Of a stretch of 64,000 nucleotides of DNA, positions 9,355 to 19,246 are shown piece after piece. The stretch lies in the NCBI RefSeq assembly GCF_001571305.1, contig NZ_BCTN01000004.1:186001-250000 (forward strand), read 5' to 3'. The first letter of the stretch is position 1. Each line of letters opens with the position of its first letter. The notes below the pieces were generated by a model, which was not told the DNA's origin, made no database searches, and worked only from the letters and a program-made list of their open reading frames with translations. Origin of the DNA: Erwinia persicina NBRC 102418 (GTDB taxonomy: Bacteria; Pseudomonadota; Gammaproteobacteria; Enterobacterales; Enterobacteriaceae). Position numbers and translations under genes: made by a program.

Positions 9355-11970
9355 TCAGGCATTCAGTGCCTTGCTAATTTTTTCAAACAGATCGCCAGAC
9401 AGTTTATCCAGCGCCTGCAGCTGTTCCAGCGCGTTACGCATCAGCGCCTGACGTCCTGCATCATAGCGTTTGAGGCGAATTAATGGCTCGATCATGCGCG
9501 CCGCTACCTGTGGGTTGCGGGTGTTGAGATCGCTGAGGATCTCCACCAGGAACTGATAGCCACTGCCGTCCGCCGCATGGAAAGCCGCCGGGTTAGCTGA
9601 AGCAAATGCCCCGACCAGTGAGCGAATACGGTTCGGATTGCTCAGGGTAAAGGAGCGATGGTTAAGCAAGGCGCGTACCTGGGACAGTACATCGGCCGCC
9701 GGACTGGTCGCCTGCAGAGCAAACCACTTGTCCATCACCAGGCCATCCTGATGCCAGCGCTCATCAAAATCGGCTAACAGCGCGGCACGGCACGGCAGCT
9801 GTGCCGCGATGGCAGCCGACAGCGCCGCCACGGTGTCCGTCATATTATTGGCGTGGTGATACTGTGCGCTGACCAGCCTGTCGGCCTGAGCCGCGTCGGC
9901 AAAGGCCAGGTAGCTCAGGCAGACGTTTTTCAGCGAGCGTTTACCGATATCCGCGTGTTCAATGCGATATTCCGGCGTCTGACTGGCGTAATACACCGCC
10001 AGCAGCTCATCTTCCAGCTCGGTCGCCAGCGTACGGACCAGTGCTTCACGCACCACCGCATTGGCCTGTGGGTCGATGATGTCAAACAGCTCAGCAATCT
10101 CATTCTCACCGGGCAGTGACAGGATCAAGGCCATCAGTGCGGGATCGGTGGACTCGGATAAAAGCACCGCACGGAACGCATCTGCAACGTGCAACGGCAG
10201 GGATAGCGGTTGCCCCTGCTGCTGGCGGGCAACGTTAATCTTGATGTGGTTCGCCATCAGACTCTGCGCTGCATCCCAGCGCGAAAAATCATTACGTGCG
10301 TGGCGCATCAGGAAGGTTAACTGGGCATCACTCCAGTTGTAGTCCAGCTTCACTGGCGCAGAAAACTCGCGCAGCAGAGAAGGTACTGGCTGGAAATACA
10401 CCTTATCAAAGACAAATGTCTGGAATGATTCGGTCACGTTCAGCACGTGATGGACCGGGTGGCCGTTATGCTGTAGTGGAATAACCTTGCCTTCACCGTC
10501 ATACAGCTCGATATCCAGCGGAATATGCAGCGGCAGCTTCTCTTTCTGGTCGGCCGTCGGCGGAGTCAACTGTGTGACGTGCAGCGTGTACTGCTCCAGC
10601 TCCGGGTTGTAGTCGTCACGGACTGACAGCACGGGCGTACCCGACTGGCTGTACCAGCGACGGAACTGTGACAGGTCAACGTTTGAGGCATCTTCCATCG
10701 CCTGGACAAAATCATCACAGGTCGCGGCGCTACCGTCGTGACGCTCGAAATAGAGCTGCATCCCTTTCTGGAAGTTCGCTTCGCCCAGCAGGGTATGCAA
10801 CATGCGGATCACTTCTGAACCCTTTTCGTACACCGTCAGGGTGTAGAAATTGTTCATCTCGATCACCTGCTCAGGACGGATCGGATGCGCCATTGGGCTG
10901 GCATCTTCAGCAAACTGGGAGCCGCGCATGACACGCACGTTATCGATGCGGTTAACCGCGCGCGAGCCCAGGTCAGAGCTGAACTCCTGATCGCGGAAGA
11001 CCGTCAGCCCCTCTTTCAGGCTGAGCTGGAACCAGTCGCGACAGGTGACACGGTTACCGGTCCAGTTATGGAAGTATTCGTGACCAATGACCGCCTCGAT
11101 GCCGAGGTAGTCTTTATCCGTGGCCGTTTCCGCTTTGGCCAGCACATATTTGGAGTTAAAGACGTTCAGCCCTTTATTTTCCATTGCGCCCATATTGAAG
11201 AAGTCGACGGCGACGATCATAAAGATGTCGAGGTCATACTCCAGGCCAAAACGCTCCTCATCCCATTTCATGCTGTTTTTCAGCGAGGTCATCGCCCAGT
11301 CAGCACGATCAAGGTTGCCACGATCGACAAAGATTTCCAGGGCAACGTCACGACCCGAACGGGTTTTGAAGCTGTCGCGCAGCACATCGAAATCGCCGGC
11401 GACAACGGCAAACAGATAGCAGGGTTTTGGGAAGGGATCGTGCCACTTCATCCAGTGACGGCCATCTTCCATCTGCCCGCCATCCACGCGGTTACCGTTA
11501 GAGAGCAGGTACGGATAGAGTGCCTGTTCAGCAATAATCGTTGTGGTAAAACGTGCCAGCACGTCAGGGCGATCAAGGTACCAGGTAATATGGCGGAAAC
11601 CTTCAGCTTCACACTGGGTACAGAGTGCTTCACCGGATTTGTACAACCCTTCCAGCGCAGTGTTTTTATCCGGATGGATATCATTGACGATTTTTAATGT
11701 GAAGACCTCTGGCAACTGCTGAAGTATCAGCGCGCCCTCTTCCTGCCGGTAATGCTGCCACGGCTGGTCGTTAACGTGCAGCGAGATCAGCGTCAGGTCT
11801 TCTCCGTCCAGGCGCAGTTCGGCATCACGGTCCCCCAGACGTTTAATCTGGCTGATGGCGGTCACCTGGGTGGTACTGGCATCAAGATTAAACGTCAGGT
11901 CGATATCGGTAATGGTGTAATCTGGCGCACGATAGTCATGGCGATTCTTGGCTTGTGGCAGTTGCGTCAT
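9355..11970 (-). CDS. pepN: aminopeptidase N
   Basis: Broad-specificity zinc M1 aminopeptidase of the cytosol, the main alanyl aminopeptidase of enteric bacteria. The substrate-anchor motif GAMEN lies about 30 residues before the zinc site HEYFHNW (HEXXH at residues 297-301), and the third ligand is in the downstream SLKEGLTVFRDQEF. It has 871 residues, against about 870 in E. coli. The C-terminal helical domain (RNDFSRWDAAQSLM onward) is complete. It is divergent from pncB and convergent with ssuB. Confidence 0.98.
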   Translation of the reverse strand: MTQLPQAKNRHDYRAPDYTITDIDLTFNLDASTTQVTAISQIKRLGDRDAELRLDGEDLTLISLHVNDQPWQHYRQEEGALILQQLPEVFTLKIVNDIHPDKNTALEGLYKSGEALCTQCEAEGFRHITWYLDRPDVLARFTTTIIAEQALYPYLLSNGNRVDGGQMEDGRHWMKWHDPFPKPCYLFAVVAGDFDVLRDSFKTRSGRDVALEIFVDRGNLDRADWAMTSLKNSMKWDEERFGLEYDLDIFMIVAVDFFNMGAMENKGLNVFNSKYVLAKAETATDKDYLGIEAVIGHEYFHNWTGNRVTCRDWFQLSLKEGLTVFRDQEFSSDLGSRAVNRIDNVRVMRGSQFAEDASPMAHPIRPEQVIEMNNFYTLTVYEKGSEVIRMLHTLLGEANFQKGMQLYFERHDGSAATCDDFVQAMEDASNVDLSQFRRWYSQSGTPVLSVRDDYNPELEQYTLHVTQLTPPTADQKEKLPLHIPLDIELYDGEGKVIPLQHNGHPVHHVLNVTESFQTFVFDKVYFQPVPSLLREFSAPVKLDYNWSDAQLTFLMRHARNDFSRWDAAQSLMANHIKINVARQQQGQPLSLPLHVADAFRAVLLSESTDPALMALILSLPGENEIAELFDIIDPQANAVVREALVRTLATELEDELLAVYYASQTPEYRIEHADIGKRSLKNVCLSYLAFADAAQADRLVSAQYHHANNMTDTVAALSAAIAAQLPCRAALLADFDERWHQDGLVMDKWFALQATSPAADVLSQVRALLNHRSFTLSNPNRIRSLVGAFASANPAAFHAADGSGYQFLVEILSDLNTRNPQVAARMIEPLIRLKRYDAGRQALMRNALEQLQALDKLSGDLFEKISKALNA

Positions 11971-12141
11971 AAGTCTTTCTCACGTCGATAATTAGTTAAC
12001 CTTTTCAAGTCTATTCCTGTTATCACCAGGTTGCCACGTGGAATCACCCTTTAACCGTACCTTTGCGGGGAATTGGTACATTTCATTAACAAACGCACAG
12101 ATTGCCCTCGACCACGCCGACCGAATTGTGCTGTGATCGGG

Positions 12142-12169
12142 TTCAATAAATACGTATTCGGGTTATACT
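12142..12169 (+). promoter_or_regulatory. candidate pncB promoter
   Basis: TATACT at 12164-12169 resembles a -10 box, with TTCAAT at 12142-12147 as a weak -35 at 16-nt spacing. It is about 65 nt before the pncB ATG. No other strong element is seen in the 264-nt pepN/pncB gap. Confidence 0.35.
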
Positions 12170-12234
12170 CCTGCGACTTTTTCTTCATTTGAACCAGGGA
12201 TAACGCTCTTCGCCAGAGGATGCTGAAACGCACC

Positions 12235-13440
12235 ATGACACGACACGCTTCCCCGATTTTGACTACGCTTCTCGATACCGATGCCTATAAGCTTCATATG
12301 CAGCAGGCGGTGTTCCATCGTTATTACGATGTCACTGTGGCCGCCGAGTTTCGCTGCCGGGGTGATGACATGCTGGGTATTTATGTCGATGAAATTCAAC
12401 AGCAAATCGATATGATGGCCGCGCTGGTGCTAACGGAAGATGAGTTCACCTATCTTGCCGGGCTGCCGTTTTTCACCCCGGATTATCTCAACTGGCTGCG
12501 GACCTTCCGATACGATCCCGCGCAGGTTCGCGTGCGCAATCACCAGGGAAAACTGGATATCCGCATCAGCGGACCGTGGCGTGAAGTGATCATGTGGGAA
12601 GTGCCGCTCCTGGCGTTGATCAGTGAGGTGGTTCACCGCCATCGTTCACCGCAGGTCACGCCAGAGATGGCGGTCAGTCAGCTGAAACTCAAGCTGGCGC
12701 AGTTTAACGAGCTCACCGCCGATCTGGATATGTCGCGCTTTCGCCTGATGGATTTCGGCACCCGTCGCCGCTTCTCGCATGATGTTCACCTGGCGATAGT
12801 CAGTACGCTGAAGCAGGAATTTCCCTGGCTGGTTGGGTCCAGTAACTATGAAATGGCGCGCCAGCAGCAGATTATGCCAGTGGGTACCCAGGCGCATGAA
12901 TGGTTCCAGGCGCACCAGCAAATCAGTCCGGTGCTGGCCAACAGTCAGCGTGCTGCGCTGCAATCCTGGCTGGAGGAGTATCCCGATCAGTTAGGTATTG
13001 CCCTGACAGACTGCATCACTATGGATGCCTTCCTGCGTGATTTCGGTCTGGAATTTGCCAGCGCCTACCAGGGATTGCGCCATGATTCTGGCGACCCGCT
13101 GGAGTGGGGTGAGAAAGCGATTGCCCATTATCATCAGCTGGGCATCGACCCGTTGACGAAAACGCTGGTCTTTTCTGATAATCTTGATCTGGAAAAGGCG
13201 GTGGGACTTTATCGCCACTTCGGTCAGCGGATTAATGTTATTTTCGGCATTGGTACACGCCTGACCTGTGATATCCCTCAGGTTAAGCCGCTTAATATTG
13301 TCATTAAGCTGGTGGAGTGCAACGGCAAGCCCGTTGCTAAACTGTCCGACAGCCCGGGAAAAACTATCTGCCAGGATAAAGCCTTTGTGCGTGCCCTGCG
13401 TAAAGCGTTTGACCTGCCGCTGGTGAAGAAAGCCAGCTAG
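12235..13440 (+). CDS. pncB: nicotinate phosphoribosyltransferase
   Basis: ATP-assisted conversion of nicotinate and PRPP to nicotinate mononucleotide in NAD salvage. Conserved stretches are [19 protein letters not shown] at the N-terminus, [23 protein letters not shown] and [15 protein letters not shown], which lines the phosphoribosyl site. The start at 12235 (MTRHASP) corresponds to the E. coli start and gives 401 residues; an in-frame ATG at 12220 is five codons upstream. It is cytoplasmic and transcribed toward asnS. Confidence 0.97.
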   Translation: MTRHASPILTTLLDTDAYKLHMQQAVFHRYYDVTVAAEFRCRGDDMLGIYVDEIQQQIDMMAALVLTEDEFTYLAGLPFFTPDYLNWLRTFRYDPAQVRVRNHQGKLDIRISGPWREVIMWEVPLLALISEVVHRHRSPQVTPEMAVSQLKLKLAQFNELTADLDMSRFRLMDFGTRRRFSHDVHLAIVSTLKQEFPWLVGSSNYEMARQQQIMPVGTQAHEWFQAHQQISPVLANSQRAALQSWLEEYPDQLGIALTDCITMDAFLRDFGLEFASAYQGLRHDSGDPLEWGEKAIAHYHQLGIDPLTKTLVFSDNLDLEKAVGLYRHFGQRINVIFGIGTRLTCDIPQVKPLNIVIKLVECNGKPVAKLSDSPGKTICQDKAFVRALRKAFDLPLVKKAS

Positions 13441-13449
13441 TCCTGTTAC

Positions 13450-13473
13450 GGGGGCCCTCCCATACCGGCCCCC
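13450..13473 (+). terminator. GC-rich hairpin after pncB
   Basis: GGGGGCC / GGCCCCC, a perfect 7-bp stem with a 10-nt loop, 10 nt after the pncB stop. A C-rich stretch rather than a T-run follows, so it is not a standard intrinsic terminator. Confidence 0.35.
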
Positions 13474-13606
13474 CGATCCCCTCCCCCCTAAAGAAATCTG
13501 CTTCTGCTGCCGGAATTCGCTTGTTTATCATCGCCTGGCAAGTAACATAGCAAGACCCTAAATTTGGGGTATTCAATTCAGATTAATTAATAGCGAGAGA
13601 ATTATT

Positions 13607-15007
13607 ATGAGCGTTGTGCCAGTAGCGGATGTACTGCACGGCCGGGTCGCGGTTGACAGTGAAGTCACCGTACGTGGTTGGGTGCGTACACGAAGAGATT
13701 CAAAAGCCGGTATTTCCTTTATCGCCGTTTATGACGGCTCCTGCTTTAATCCCGTTCAGGCTGTCGTGAATAATTCTCTGAATAATTATCAGGATGAAGT
13801 TTTACGTCTGACCACCGGCTGTTCCGTCGCCATCACCGGTAAAGTCGTTGAATCTCCGGGCGAAGGTCAGAGCTTTGAAATTCAGGCTACCCACGTGGAC
13901 GTGGTGGGCTGGGTGGACGATCCCGATACCTATCCGATGGCGGCTAAACGCCACAGCATTGAATACCTGCGTGAGGTCGCTCACCTGCGCCCACGTACTA
14001 ACCTGATTGGTGCCGTCGCCCGTGTGCGTCACACCCTGGCGCAGGCTCTGCACCGTTTCTTTGATGAGCAGGGTTTCTTCTGGGTTTCCACTCCGCTGAT
14101 CACTGCATCCGATACGGAGGGTGCCGGTGAAATGTTCCGCGTTTCGACGCTGGATTTAGAAAACCTGCCGCGCACGCCGGAAGGCAAAGTCAATTATGAT
14201 GAAGACTTCTTCGGTAAAGAAGCGTTCCTGACCGTATCCGGCCAGTTAAACGGTGAAACCTACGCCAGCGCCATTTCCAAGATCTACACGTTTGGCCCGA
14301 CCTTCCGTGCGGAAAACTCCCACACCAGCCGCCATCTGGCAGAGTTCTGGATGCTGGAGCCTGAGATTGCCTTTGCCGATCTGGAAGACAATGCCGCGCT
14401 GGCCGAAGCCATGCTGAAATATGTTTTCAAAGCTGTGCTGGAAGAGCGCGCTGATGACATGGCTTTCTTTGCCGAGCGTGTTGACAAAGACGCAATTTCA
14501 CGCCTGGAGCGTTTTGTCACTACCGACTTTGCCCAGGTGGACTACACCGAAGCCGTTGAGATCCTGCTGGCCTCGGGACAGACCTTTGAAAACGCCGTGT
14601 CATGGGGCATCGACCTCTCTTCTGAACACGAGCGTTACCTGGCAGAGAAACACTTTAAAGCGCCAGTGGTGGTGAAAAACTATCCGAAAGAGATTAAAGC
14701 TTTCTACATGCGCCTGAACGACGATGGCAAAACTGTGGCCGCCATGGACGTGCTGGCCCCGGGCATTGGTGAAATCATCGGGGGTTCTCAGCGTGAAGAA
14801 CGTCTGGATGTGCTCGATGCCCGCCTGGCCGAAATGGGTCTGAATAAAGAAGATTACTGGTGGTATCGCGATCTGCGTCGTTACGGCACCGTGCCTCATT
14901 CAGGTTTCGGTTTAGGTTTCGAACGATTAATCGCCTATGTCACTGGCGTACAGAATGTAAGGGATGTTATCGCCTTCCCACGCACTCCACGCAACGCGAC
15001 GTTCTGA
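13607..15007 (+). CDS. asnS: asparaginyl-tRNA synthetase
   Basis: Class IIb synthetase charging tRNA-Asn. The N-terminal OB-fold anticodon-binding domain covers about residues 1-110 ([25 protein letters not shown]). The catalytic domain includes [24 protein letters not shown] (class II motif 2) and the C-terminal [15 protein letters not shown] (motif 3). The 466-residue length is that of E. coli. It is followed by a clear terminator and then the ompF promoter. Confidence 0.98.
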   Translation: MSVVPVADVLHGRVAVDSEVTVRGWVRTRRDSKAGISFIAVYDGSCFNPVQAVVNNSLNNYQDEVLRLTTGCSVAITGKVVESPGEGQSFEIQATHVDVVGWVDDPDTYPMAAKRHSIEYLREVAHLRPRTNLIGAVARVRHTLAQALHRFFDEQGFFWVSTPLITASDTEGAGEMFRVSTLDLENLPRTPEGKVNYDEDFFGKEAFLTVSGQLNGETYASAISKIYTFGPTFRAENSHTSRHLAEFWMLEPEIAFADLEDNAALAEAMLKYVFKAVLEERADDMAFFAERVDKDAISRLERFVTTDFAQVDYTEAVEILLASGQTFENAVSWGIDLSSEHERYLAEKHFKAPVVVKNYPKEIKAFYMRLNDDGKTVAAMDVLAPGIGEIIGGSQREERLDVLDARLAEMGLNKEDYWWYRDLRRYGTVPHSGFGLGFERLIAYVTGVQNVRDVIAFPRTPRNATF

Positions 15008-15043
15008 TTTCTGCATTAAATATAAGAAATTCATATATATACT

Positions 15044-15069
15044 AAGGTCAGCCTCGCTGGCCTTTTTTT
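15044..15069 (+). terminator. asnS terminator
   Basis: AAGGTCAGC / GCTGGCCTT stem (one G-T pair) with a 3-nt loop, followed directly by a run of seven T, 36 nt after the asnS stop. Confidence 0.85.
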
Positions 15070-15110
15070 ATTTTTGTAAATTTAGAGATGACTCACAAAG
15101 TTCCGTGATT

Positions 15111-15204
15111 TTTACATTTTGTAATACATATTTTCCTCTTGTTACTAGAATAAGAGATTAGTAGCATTTTCGGGCTAGATTAACCAGGCTACGAATGGAA
15201 AGAT
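15111..15204 (+). promoter_or_regulatory. ompF promoter with OmpR-box region
   Basis: This matches the E. coli ompF promoter from memory. The -10 AAAGAT is at 15199-15204, within the phrase GAATGGAAAGATGCGTGC. Upstream, 15111-15175 holds three successive AT-rich blocks: TTTACATTTTGTAATACATA, then a TTTCCTCTTGTTAC block, then one ending GTAGCATTTTCGGG. They correspond to the F1, F2 and F3 OmpR sites. Osmolarity control through EnvZ/OmpR is therefore expected; binding itself is not shown. Confidence 0.75.
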
Positions 15205-15210
15205 GCGTGC

Positions 15211-15307
15211 AGACACAGGAAGACACCAAACTCTCATCAGAGTTCTGTAAAGAATTGTTGACGGCAGTGGCAGGTGTCCAAATAACTCCAATGAGGGTAA
15301 TAACAAA
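15211..15307 (+). promoter_or_regulatory. ompF 5' leader with likely MicF target
   Basis: The leader from AGACACAGGAAGACACC to the ATG closely follows the E. coli ompF mRNA leader, including TTGACGGCAGTGGCAGGTGTC and the ribosome-site phrase TGAGGGTAATAA. In E. coli the MicF small RNA pairs across that last segment and the first codons. The transcript start at about 15211 is by analogy. Confidence 0.7.
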
Positions 15308-16408
15308 ATGATGAAGCGCAACATTCTTGCAGTAGTGATCCCAGCACTGTTGGCTGCTGGTGCCGCTAACGCAGCAGAAATCTATAACAAAGATGGCAAC
15401 AAACTGGACCTGTACGGTAAAGTTGATGCGCGTCACAACTTCTCTGACAATAGCAACGAAGACGGTGACCAGACTTATGTTCGTTTTGGTTTCAAAGGTG
15501 AAACCCAGATCAACGATCAGCTGACCGGTTACGGCCAGTGGGAATATAACGTACAGGCTAACACTGCAGAATCTCAGGGTACCGACGGTTCTAAAACCCG
15601 TCTGGGCTTTGCTGGTCTGAAATTCGGGGACGCGGGTTCATTCGACTACGGTCGTAACTACGGCGTGATCTATGACGCAATGTCTTACACCGACCAGCTG
15701 CCAATCTTCGGTGATGACACCATGTACACCAACAACGACAACTTCATGGTTGGTCGTGCAAATGGTGTTGCTACTTACCGTAACAGCAACTTCTTCGGTC
15801 TGGTTGATGGCCTGAGCTTCGCTGTACAGTACCAGGGCAAAAACGAAAGCAATGACCGTCGTATTATTGACGAGAATGGCGACGGCTGGGGCAGTTCTGT
15901 AGCTTATAACACCGGCATGGGTATCAGTGCTGTAGGTGCTTACGCGTCTTCAGACCGTACTAACCGCCAGGTTGCTGACGGCAACGGCGATAAAGCTGAC
16001 CAGTACGCATTGGGTCTGAAATATGACGCAAACAACGTTTACCTGGCGGCGTTCTACGGTGAAGCACGTAACACCAGCAGCTATGGTAACAATCAGACTG
16101 CCAACAAAACTCAGAACTTTGAAGTTGTTGCTCAGTACCAGTTCGACTTCGGTCTGCGTCCATCCATCGCTTACCTGCAGTCTAAAGGTAAGGACCTGAA
16201 CGGTGTGACCGGTAACGGTTCTACCTTTGCTGGCGGTGACGCTGACCTGGTTAAATACATTGAAGTTGGTACTTACTACTACTTCAACAAAAACATGTCT
16301 ACCTACGTTGACTACAAAATCAACCTGCTGGATGACACAGACTACACCCGCGCTGGTGCTATTAACACCGACGACGTTGTTGGTGTTGGCCTGCAGTACC
16401 AATTCTAA
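15308..16408 (+). CDS. ompF: outer-membrane general porin, OmpF type
   Basis: Trimeric 16-strand beta-barrel that lets small hydrophilic solutes cross the outer membrane. A 22-residue signal peptide ([22 protein letters not shown]) precedes mature [19 protein letters not shown]. The constriction-loop region ([19 protein letters not shown]) and the terminal LQYQF with C-terminal phenylalanine, the BAM-recognition signal, are present. It has 366 residues. Codon use is strongly biased, as in very highly expressed genes. It is called OmpF rather than OmpC or PhoE because of its asnS/aspC neighbours and the OmpF-type leader. Confidence 0.93.
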   Translation: MMKRNILAVVIPALLAAGAANAAEIYNKDGNKLDLYGKVDARHNFSDNSNEDGDQTYVRFGFKGETQINDQLTGYGQWEYNVQANTAESQGTDGSKTRLGFAGLKFGDAGSFDYGRNYGVIYDAMSYTDQLPIFGDDTMYTNNDNFMVGRANGVATYRNSNFFGLVDGLSFAVQYQGKNESNDRRIIDENGDGWGSSVAYNTGMGISAVGAYASSDRTNRQVADGNGDKADQYALGLKYDANNVYLAAFYGEARNTSSYGNNQTANKTQNFEVVAQYQFDFGLRPSIAYLQSKGKDLNGVTGNGSTFAGGDADLVKYIEVGTYYYFNKNMSTYVDYKINLLDDTDYTRAGAINTDDVVGVGLQYQF

Positions 16409-16451
16409 TTGCCCTTTAATCGCGGCTCAGGTCGCGATTAACCGTGCACTC

Positions 16452-16480
16452 AACGGAGCTTCGGCTCCGTTTTTGTTTTT
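16452..16480 (+). terminator. ompF terminator
   Basis: ACGGAGC / GCTCCGT stem closed by a TTCG tetraloop and followed by TTTTGTTTTT, 45 nt after the ompF stop. A very stable intrinsic terminator. Confidence 0.9.
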
Positions 16481-16596
16481 CTCTCCTCCCTTCCCCCTTT
16501 CTGCTGTTTTTTTGACGCAAACGGTTGGTAATTTACCCTTACTGGCGTTAACCTGAGTCCTCACTTCGCTTTAATTTAAGCTAACGGACTTCGACT

Positions 16597-17787
16597 ATGT
16601 TTGAACGTATTGCAGCTGCACCCGCCGACCCTATTCTTGGTTTAGCCGATCTGTTCCGCGCTGATGACCGCCCAAATAAGATCAACCTCGGCATTGGCGT
16701 GTATAAAGATGAAACCGGCAAAACGCCGGTACTGACCAGCGTTAAAAAAGCTGAACAGTATCTGCTGGAAAACGAAACCACTAAAAACTATCTGAGCATT
16801 GATGGTATTGCTGACTTTGGTCGCTGCACCCAGGAACTGCTGTTCGGTGCCGATAGCGCACTGATTTCCGGTCATCGTGCGCGCACCGCCCAAACCCCTG
16901 GCGGTACTGGTGCACTGCGCATTGCCGCCGACTTTATTGCCACCCAGACCAGCGCAAAACGTATCTGGGTGAGCAATCCGAGCTGGCCAAACCATAAAAA
17001 CGTATTTGCCGCTGCCGGTCTGGAAGTGTGTGAATATGATTACTATGATGCTGCCCAGCACACACTGGACTTTAACGGGCTGGTAAACAGCCTGAGCGCA
17101 GCGCAGGCTGGAGATATCGTGCTGTTCCACGGCTGCTGCCACAACCCGACCGGCATCGACCCAACGGCGGCCCAGTGGGCCCAGCTGGCTGAGCTGTCGC
17201 TGACTAAAGGCTGGCTGCCGCTGTTTGACTTTGCCTATCAGGGCTTCGCTCGTGGTCTGGAAGAAGACGCTGAAGGCCTGCGCGCATTCGCCGCCAGCCA
17301 TCAGGAACTGATCGTTTGCAGCTCTTACTCGAAAAACTTCGGTCTGTATAACGAGCGCGTCGGTGCCTTTACCCTCGTTGCCGCTGATGCCACCGTGGTC
17401 GACACGGCGTTCAGCCAGGTCAAGGCCACCATCCGTGCTAACTATTCCAACCCACCTGCACACGGTGCTGCCGTCGTGGCCACGATCCTTGACAACAGCG
17501 CCCTGCGTGCCCTGTGGGAACAGGAGCTGACCAGCATGCGTGAACGCATTCAGCGTATGCGTCAGCTGTTTGTTAATACCCTGCAGGAAAAAGGCGCAAA
17601 AGGCGACTTCAGCTTTATCATTAATCAGAACGGGATGTTTTCCTTCAGCGGCCTGACGAAAGATCAGGTTGTGCGTCTGCGTGAGGAATTTGGCGTGTAC
17701 GCGGTGAATTCCGGACGTGTCAACGTGGCAGGCATGACGCCGGATAATATGTCTCAGCTGTGCGAGGCGATTGTCGCGGTACTGTGA
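16597..17787 (+). CDS. aspC: aspartate aminotransferase
   Basis: PLP enzyme interconverting aspartate plus 2-oxoglutarate with oxaloacetate plus glutamate; it also acts on aromatic amino acids. It is a fold type I class Iα aminotransferase of 396 residues. The PLP lysine is K246 in [29 protein letters not shown] carries the conserved asparagine, and the RVNVAGMT arginine binds the substrate carboxylate. It starts about 190 nt after ompF, beyond that gene's terminator, and ends at a strong terminator facing gloC. Confidence 0.98.
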   Translation: MFERIAAAPADPILGLADLFRADDRPNKINLGIGVYKDETGKTPVLTSVKKAEQYLLENETTKNYLSIDGIADFGRCTQELLFGADSALISGHRARTAQTPGGTGALRIAADFIATQTSAKRIWVSNPSWPNHKNVFAAAGLEVCEYDYYDAAQHTLDFNGLVNSLSAAQAGDIVLFHGCCHNPTGIDPTAAQWAQLAELSLTKGWLPLFDFAYQGFARGLEEDAEGLRAFAASHQELIVCSSYSKNFGLYNERVGAFTLVAADATVVDTAFSQVKATIRANYSNPPAHGAAVVATILDNSALRALWEQELTSMRERIQRMRQLFVNTLQEKGAKGDFSFIINQNGMFSFSGLTKDQVVRLREEFGVYAVNSGRVNVAGMTPDNMSQLCEAIVAVL

Positions 17788-17800
17788 TTCGGTGAGCTGA

Positions 17801-17833
17801 GGGTGACCACCCGGTGGGTGGTCACCCTTTTTT
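17801..17833 (+). terminator. aspC terminator
   Basis: Perfect 11-bp stem GGGTGACCACC / GGTGGTCACCC with a 5-nt loop, followed by TTTTTTATT. On the minus strand, the direction of gloC, no T-run follows. Confidence 0.9.
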
Positions 17834-17838
17834 ATTCG

Positions 17839-18468
17839 CTATTGCAGGAAGGGATTGCTGATGCGCTCACGTCCCAGCGTGGACTTCGGACCGTGCCCCG
17901 GAATAAAGGTCACGTCATCGCCCAGGGGCAGCAGCTTAGTCTTAATAGAGGCGATCAGGTCACTGTGACTGCCCTGCGGGAAGTCAGAACGACCAACACC
18001 GCCGCTGAAGATCACGTCACCCGAGACCAGCAGGCGGCCGGTACGGTCAAAGAAAACGATATGTCCCGGCGTATGCCCGGGACACAGCAGAACCTCCAGT
18101 TCCGTCTCTCCTACCCGGACAGTTTCGCCTTCCTCAAGCCAGCGGTCTGGTTCCAGCGGCGGACATTCGGCAAAACCAAACATCTGACTTTGCATCGGCA
18201 ATCCGTCCAGCCAGAATTTATCAGCCTTATGAGGCCCGATCACCGGAACAGCATAATGTGCGGCCAGTTCAGCGGCAGCCCCGACGTGATCGAGGTGCCC
18301 GTGCGTCAGCAGGATGCGGGTCAACGTCACATCCAGCGCTGCAACCTGCTGCTTAATATTTTCAGGATCGCCGCCGGGATCCACCAGCGCGGCCTCACGC
18401 GTTTGCGTACACCAGATCACCGAGCAGTTCTGTGCGAACGCGGTGACCGGGATAATATGATAATCCAT
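17839..18468 (-). CDS. gloC: hydroxyacylglutathione hydrolase GloC (YcbL), type II glyoxalase
   Basis: Small metallo-beta-lactamase-fold hydrolase that cleaves S-lactoylglutathione in methylglyoxal detoxification. The metal motif [11 protein letters not shown] (HxHxDH), the later [11 protein letters not shown] and the C-terminal [10 protein letters not shown] histidines supply the zinc ligands. It has 209 residues, shorter than GloB because it lacks the C-terminal substrate domain. It lies 41 nt downstream of mepK on the same strand. It is cytoplasmic, with no signal peptide. Confidence 0.92.
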   Translation of the reverse strand: MDYHIIPVTAFAQNCSVIWCTQTREAALVDPGGDPENIKQQVAALDVTLTRILLTHGHLDHVGAAAELAAHYAVPVIGPHKADKFWLDGLPMQSQMFGFAECPPLEPDRWLEEGETVRVGETELEVLLCPGHTPGHIVFFDRTGRLLVSGDVIFSGGVGRSDFPQGSHSDLIASIKTKLLPLGDDVTFIPGHGPKSTLGRERISNPFLQ

Positions 18469-18509
18469 GATACTCCGTTACCGGCCACCACAGGGTGCCG
18501 GGATGTCGT

Positions 18510-19058
18510 TTACCAGTGCCGGACTGGCCCGGTATCAATATGCACAAAGTTACTACTCGGATAGTATCCTACACCACCCGCCCGCAGCGAAAGTGCGGCT
18601 TTGCGAACATTGCTTAACGAGATCCCTTCAATATGGAAATCCATCGCCTGGCCCAGCGTGTGGTAGCTGTGCTTGGCGACCCCCCGGGTATGAGAGCGCA
18701 GGGAATTGTTGGTGCCGAGGGAGCGGTAGCCTGAGATAAGCTGTACTGGTTTACGACTGTCCAGCAGCGTTTGCAGGCGGAACAGCTGGTCGAAGAGATG
18801 GGGATCAATACTTTTACTTTTATTCGCGCGGTAATCACGGAAAAAATGATTCAGTCTGGCTAATTCATCCTTGTCATAGCTTTTACCGTTAAAAAATTCC
18901 GTTTTAAGGTTTTCACCGGTATTGAGGTTGTTGAGCGTCAATACACGCGGCCGGGACGTCGATAGCGAGGCGAAAGCCTGCCCCGGGAGGAGTGCTACAC
19001 CGAGTGCGGCGCCACCTAACGTCAGCCACTTACGGCGATGAGAGTCAATTTTATGCAT
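18510..19058 (-). CDS. mepK: murein DD-endopeptidase MepK (YcbK)
   Basis: Periplasmic M15-type metallopeptidase that in E. coli cleaves peptidoglycan cross-links, including 3-3 bonds, to allow wall expansion. The N-terminus MHKIDSHRRKWLTLGGAALG has a twin-arginine plus hydrophobic stretch, fitting Tat export, with likely cleavage after QAFA. The catalytic region carries HTLGQAMDFHIEG and FVHIDTG, giving the His/Asp/His zinc ligands of the M15 family. It has 182 residues, full length. It sits next to ldtD, which makes the 3-3 cross-links this enzyme can cut. Confidence 0.93.
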   Translation of the reverse strand: MHKIDSHRRKWLTLGGAALGVALLPGQAFASLSTSRPRVLTLNNLNTGENLKTEFFNGKSYDKDELARLNHFFRDYRANKSKSIDPHLFDQLFRLQTLLDSRKPVQLISGYRSLGTNNSLRSHTRGVAKHSYHTLGQAMDFHIEGISLSNVRKAALSLRAGGVGYYPSSNFVHIDTGPVRHW

Positions 19059-19157
19059 GGATCAGTATTACCTGGCTTAATGATTCGGAGCAGTGCAAAT
19101 ATGTGCACCGTTCGGAACCTTACCGGGCGAAAAAACCTACGTCAACCTGCGAAAAGA

Positions 19158-19201
19158 AAAACCGGCGCAGAGTGTGATGTTATCGCCTCTGCACCGGTTT
19201 T
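19158..19201 (-). terminator. ldtD terminator
   Basis: Fifteen-base-pair stem (19158-19172 with 19187-19201) containing one G-T pair, with a 14-nt loop. On the minus strand it is followed by TTCTTTTC. It separates ldtD from mepK. Confidence 0.8.
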
Positions 19202-19246
19202 ATGCCCCACCAGCAACCCTGGCGGGAATATCTGATTAATCAATCA

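Noticed and set aside
10885-11697. 270-codon open frame on the plus strand
   Set aside because: Lies fully opposite pepN in a GC-rich coding region; no recognised domain or ribosome site, and pepN is certain.
15950-16402. 150-codon open frame on the minus strand
   Set aside because: Antisense shadow of ompF, produced by its strong codon bias.
16642-17463. 273-codon open frame on the minus strand
   Set aside because: Shadow of aspC, whose catalytic lysine frame is clear.
17803-18564. 253-codon open frame on the plus strand
   Set aside because: Runs through the aspC terminator and opposite gloC; no ribosome site or known motif.
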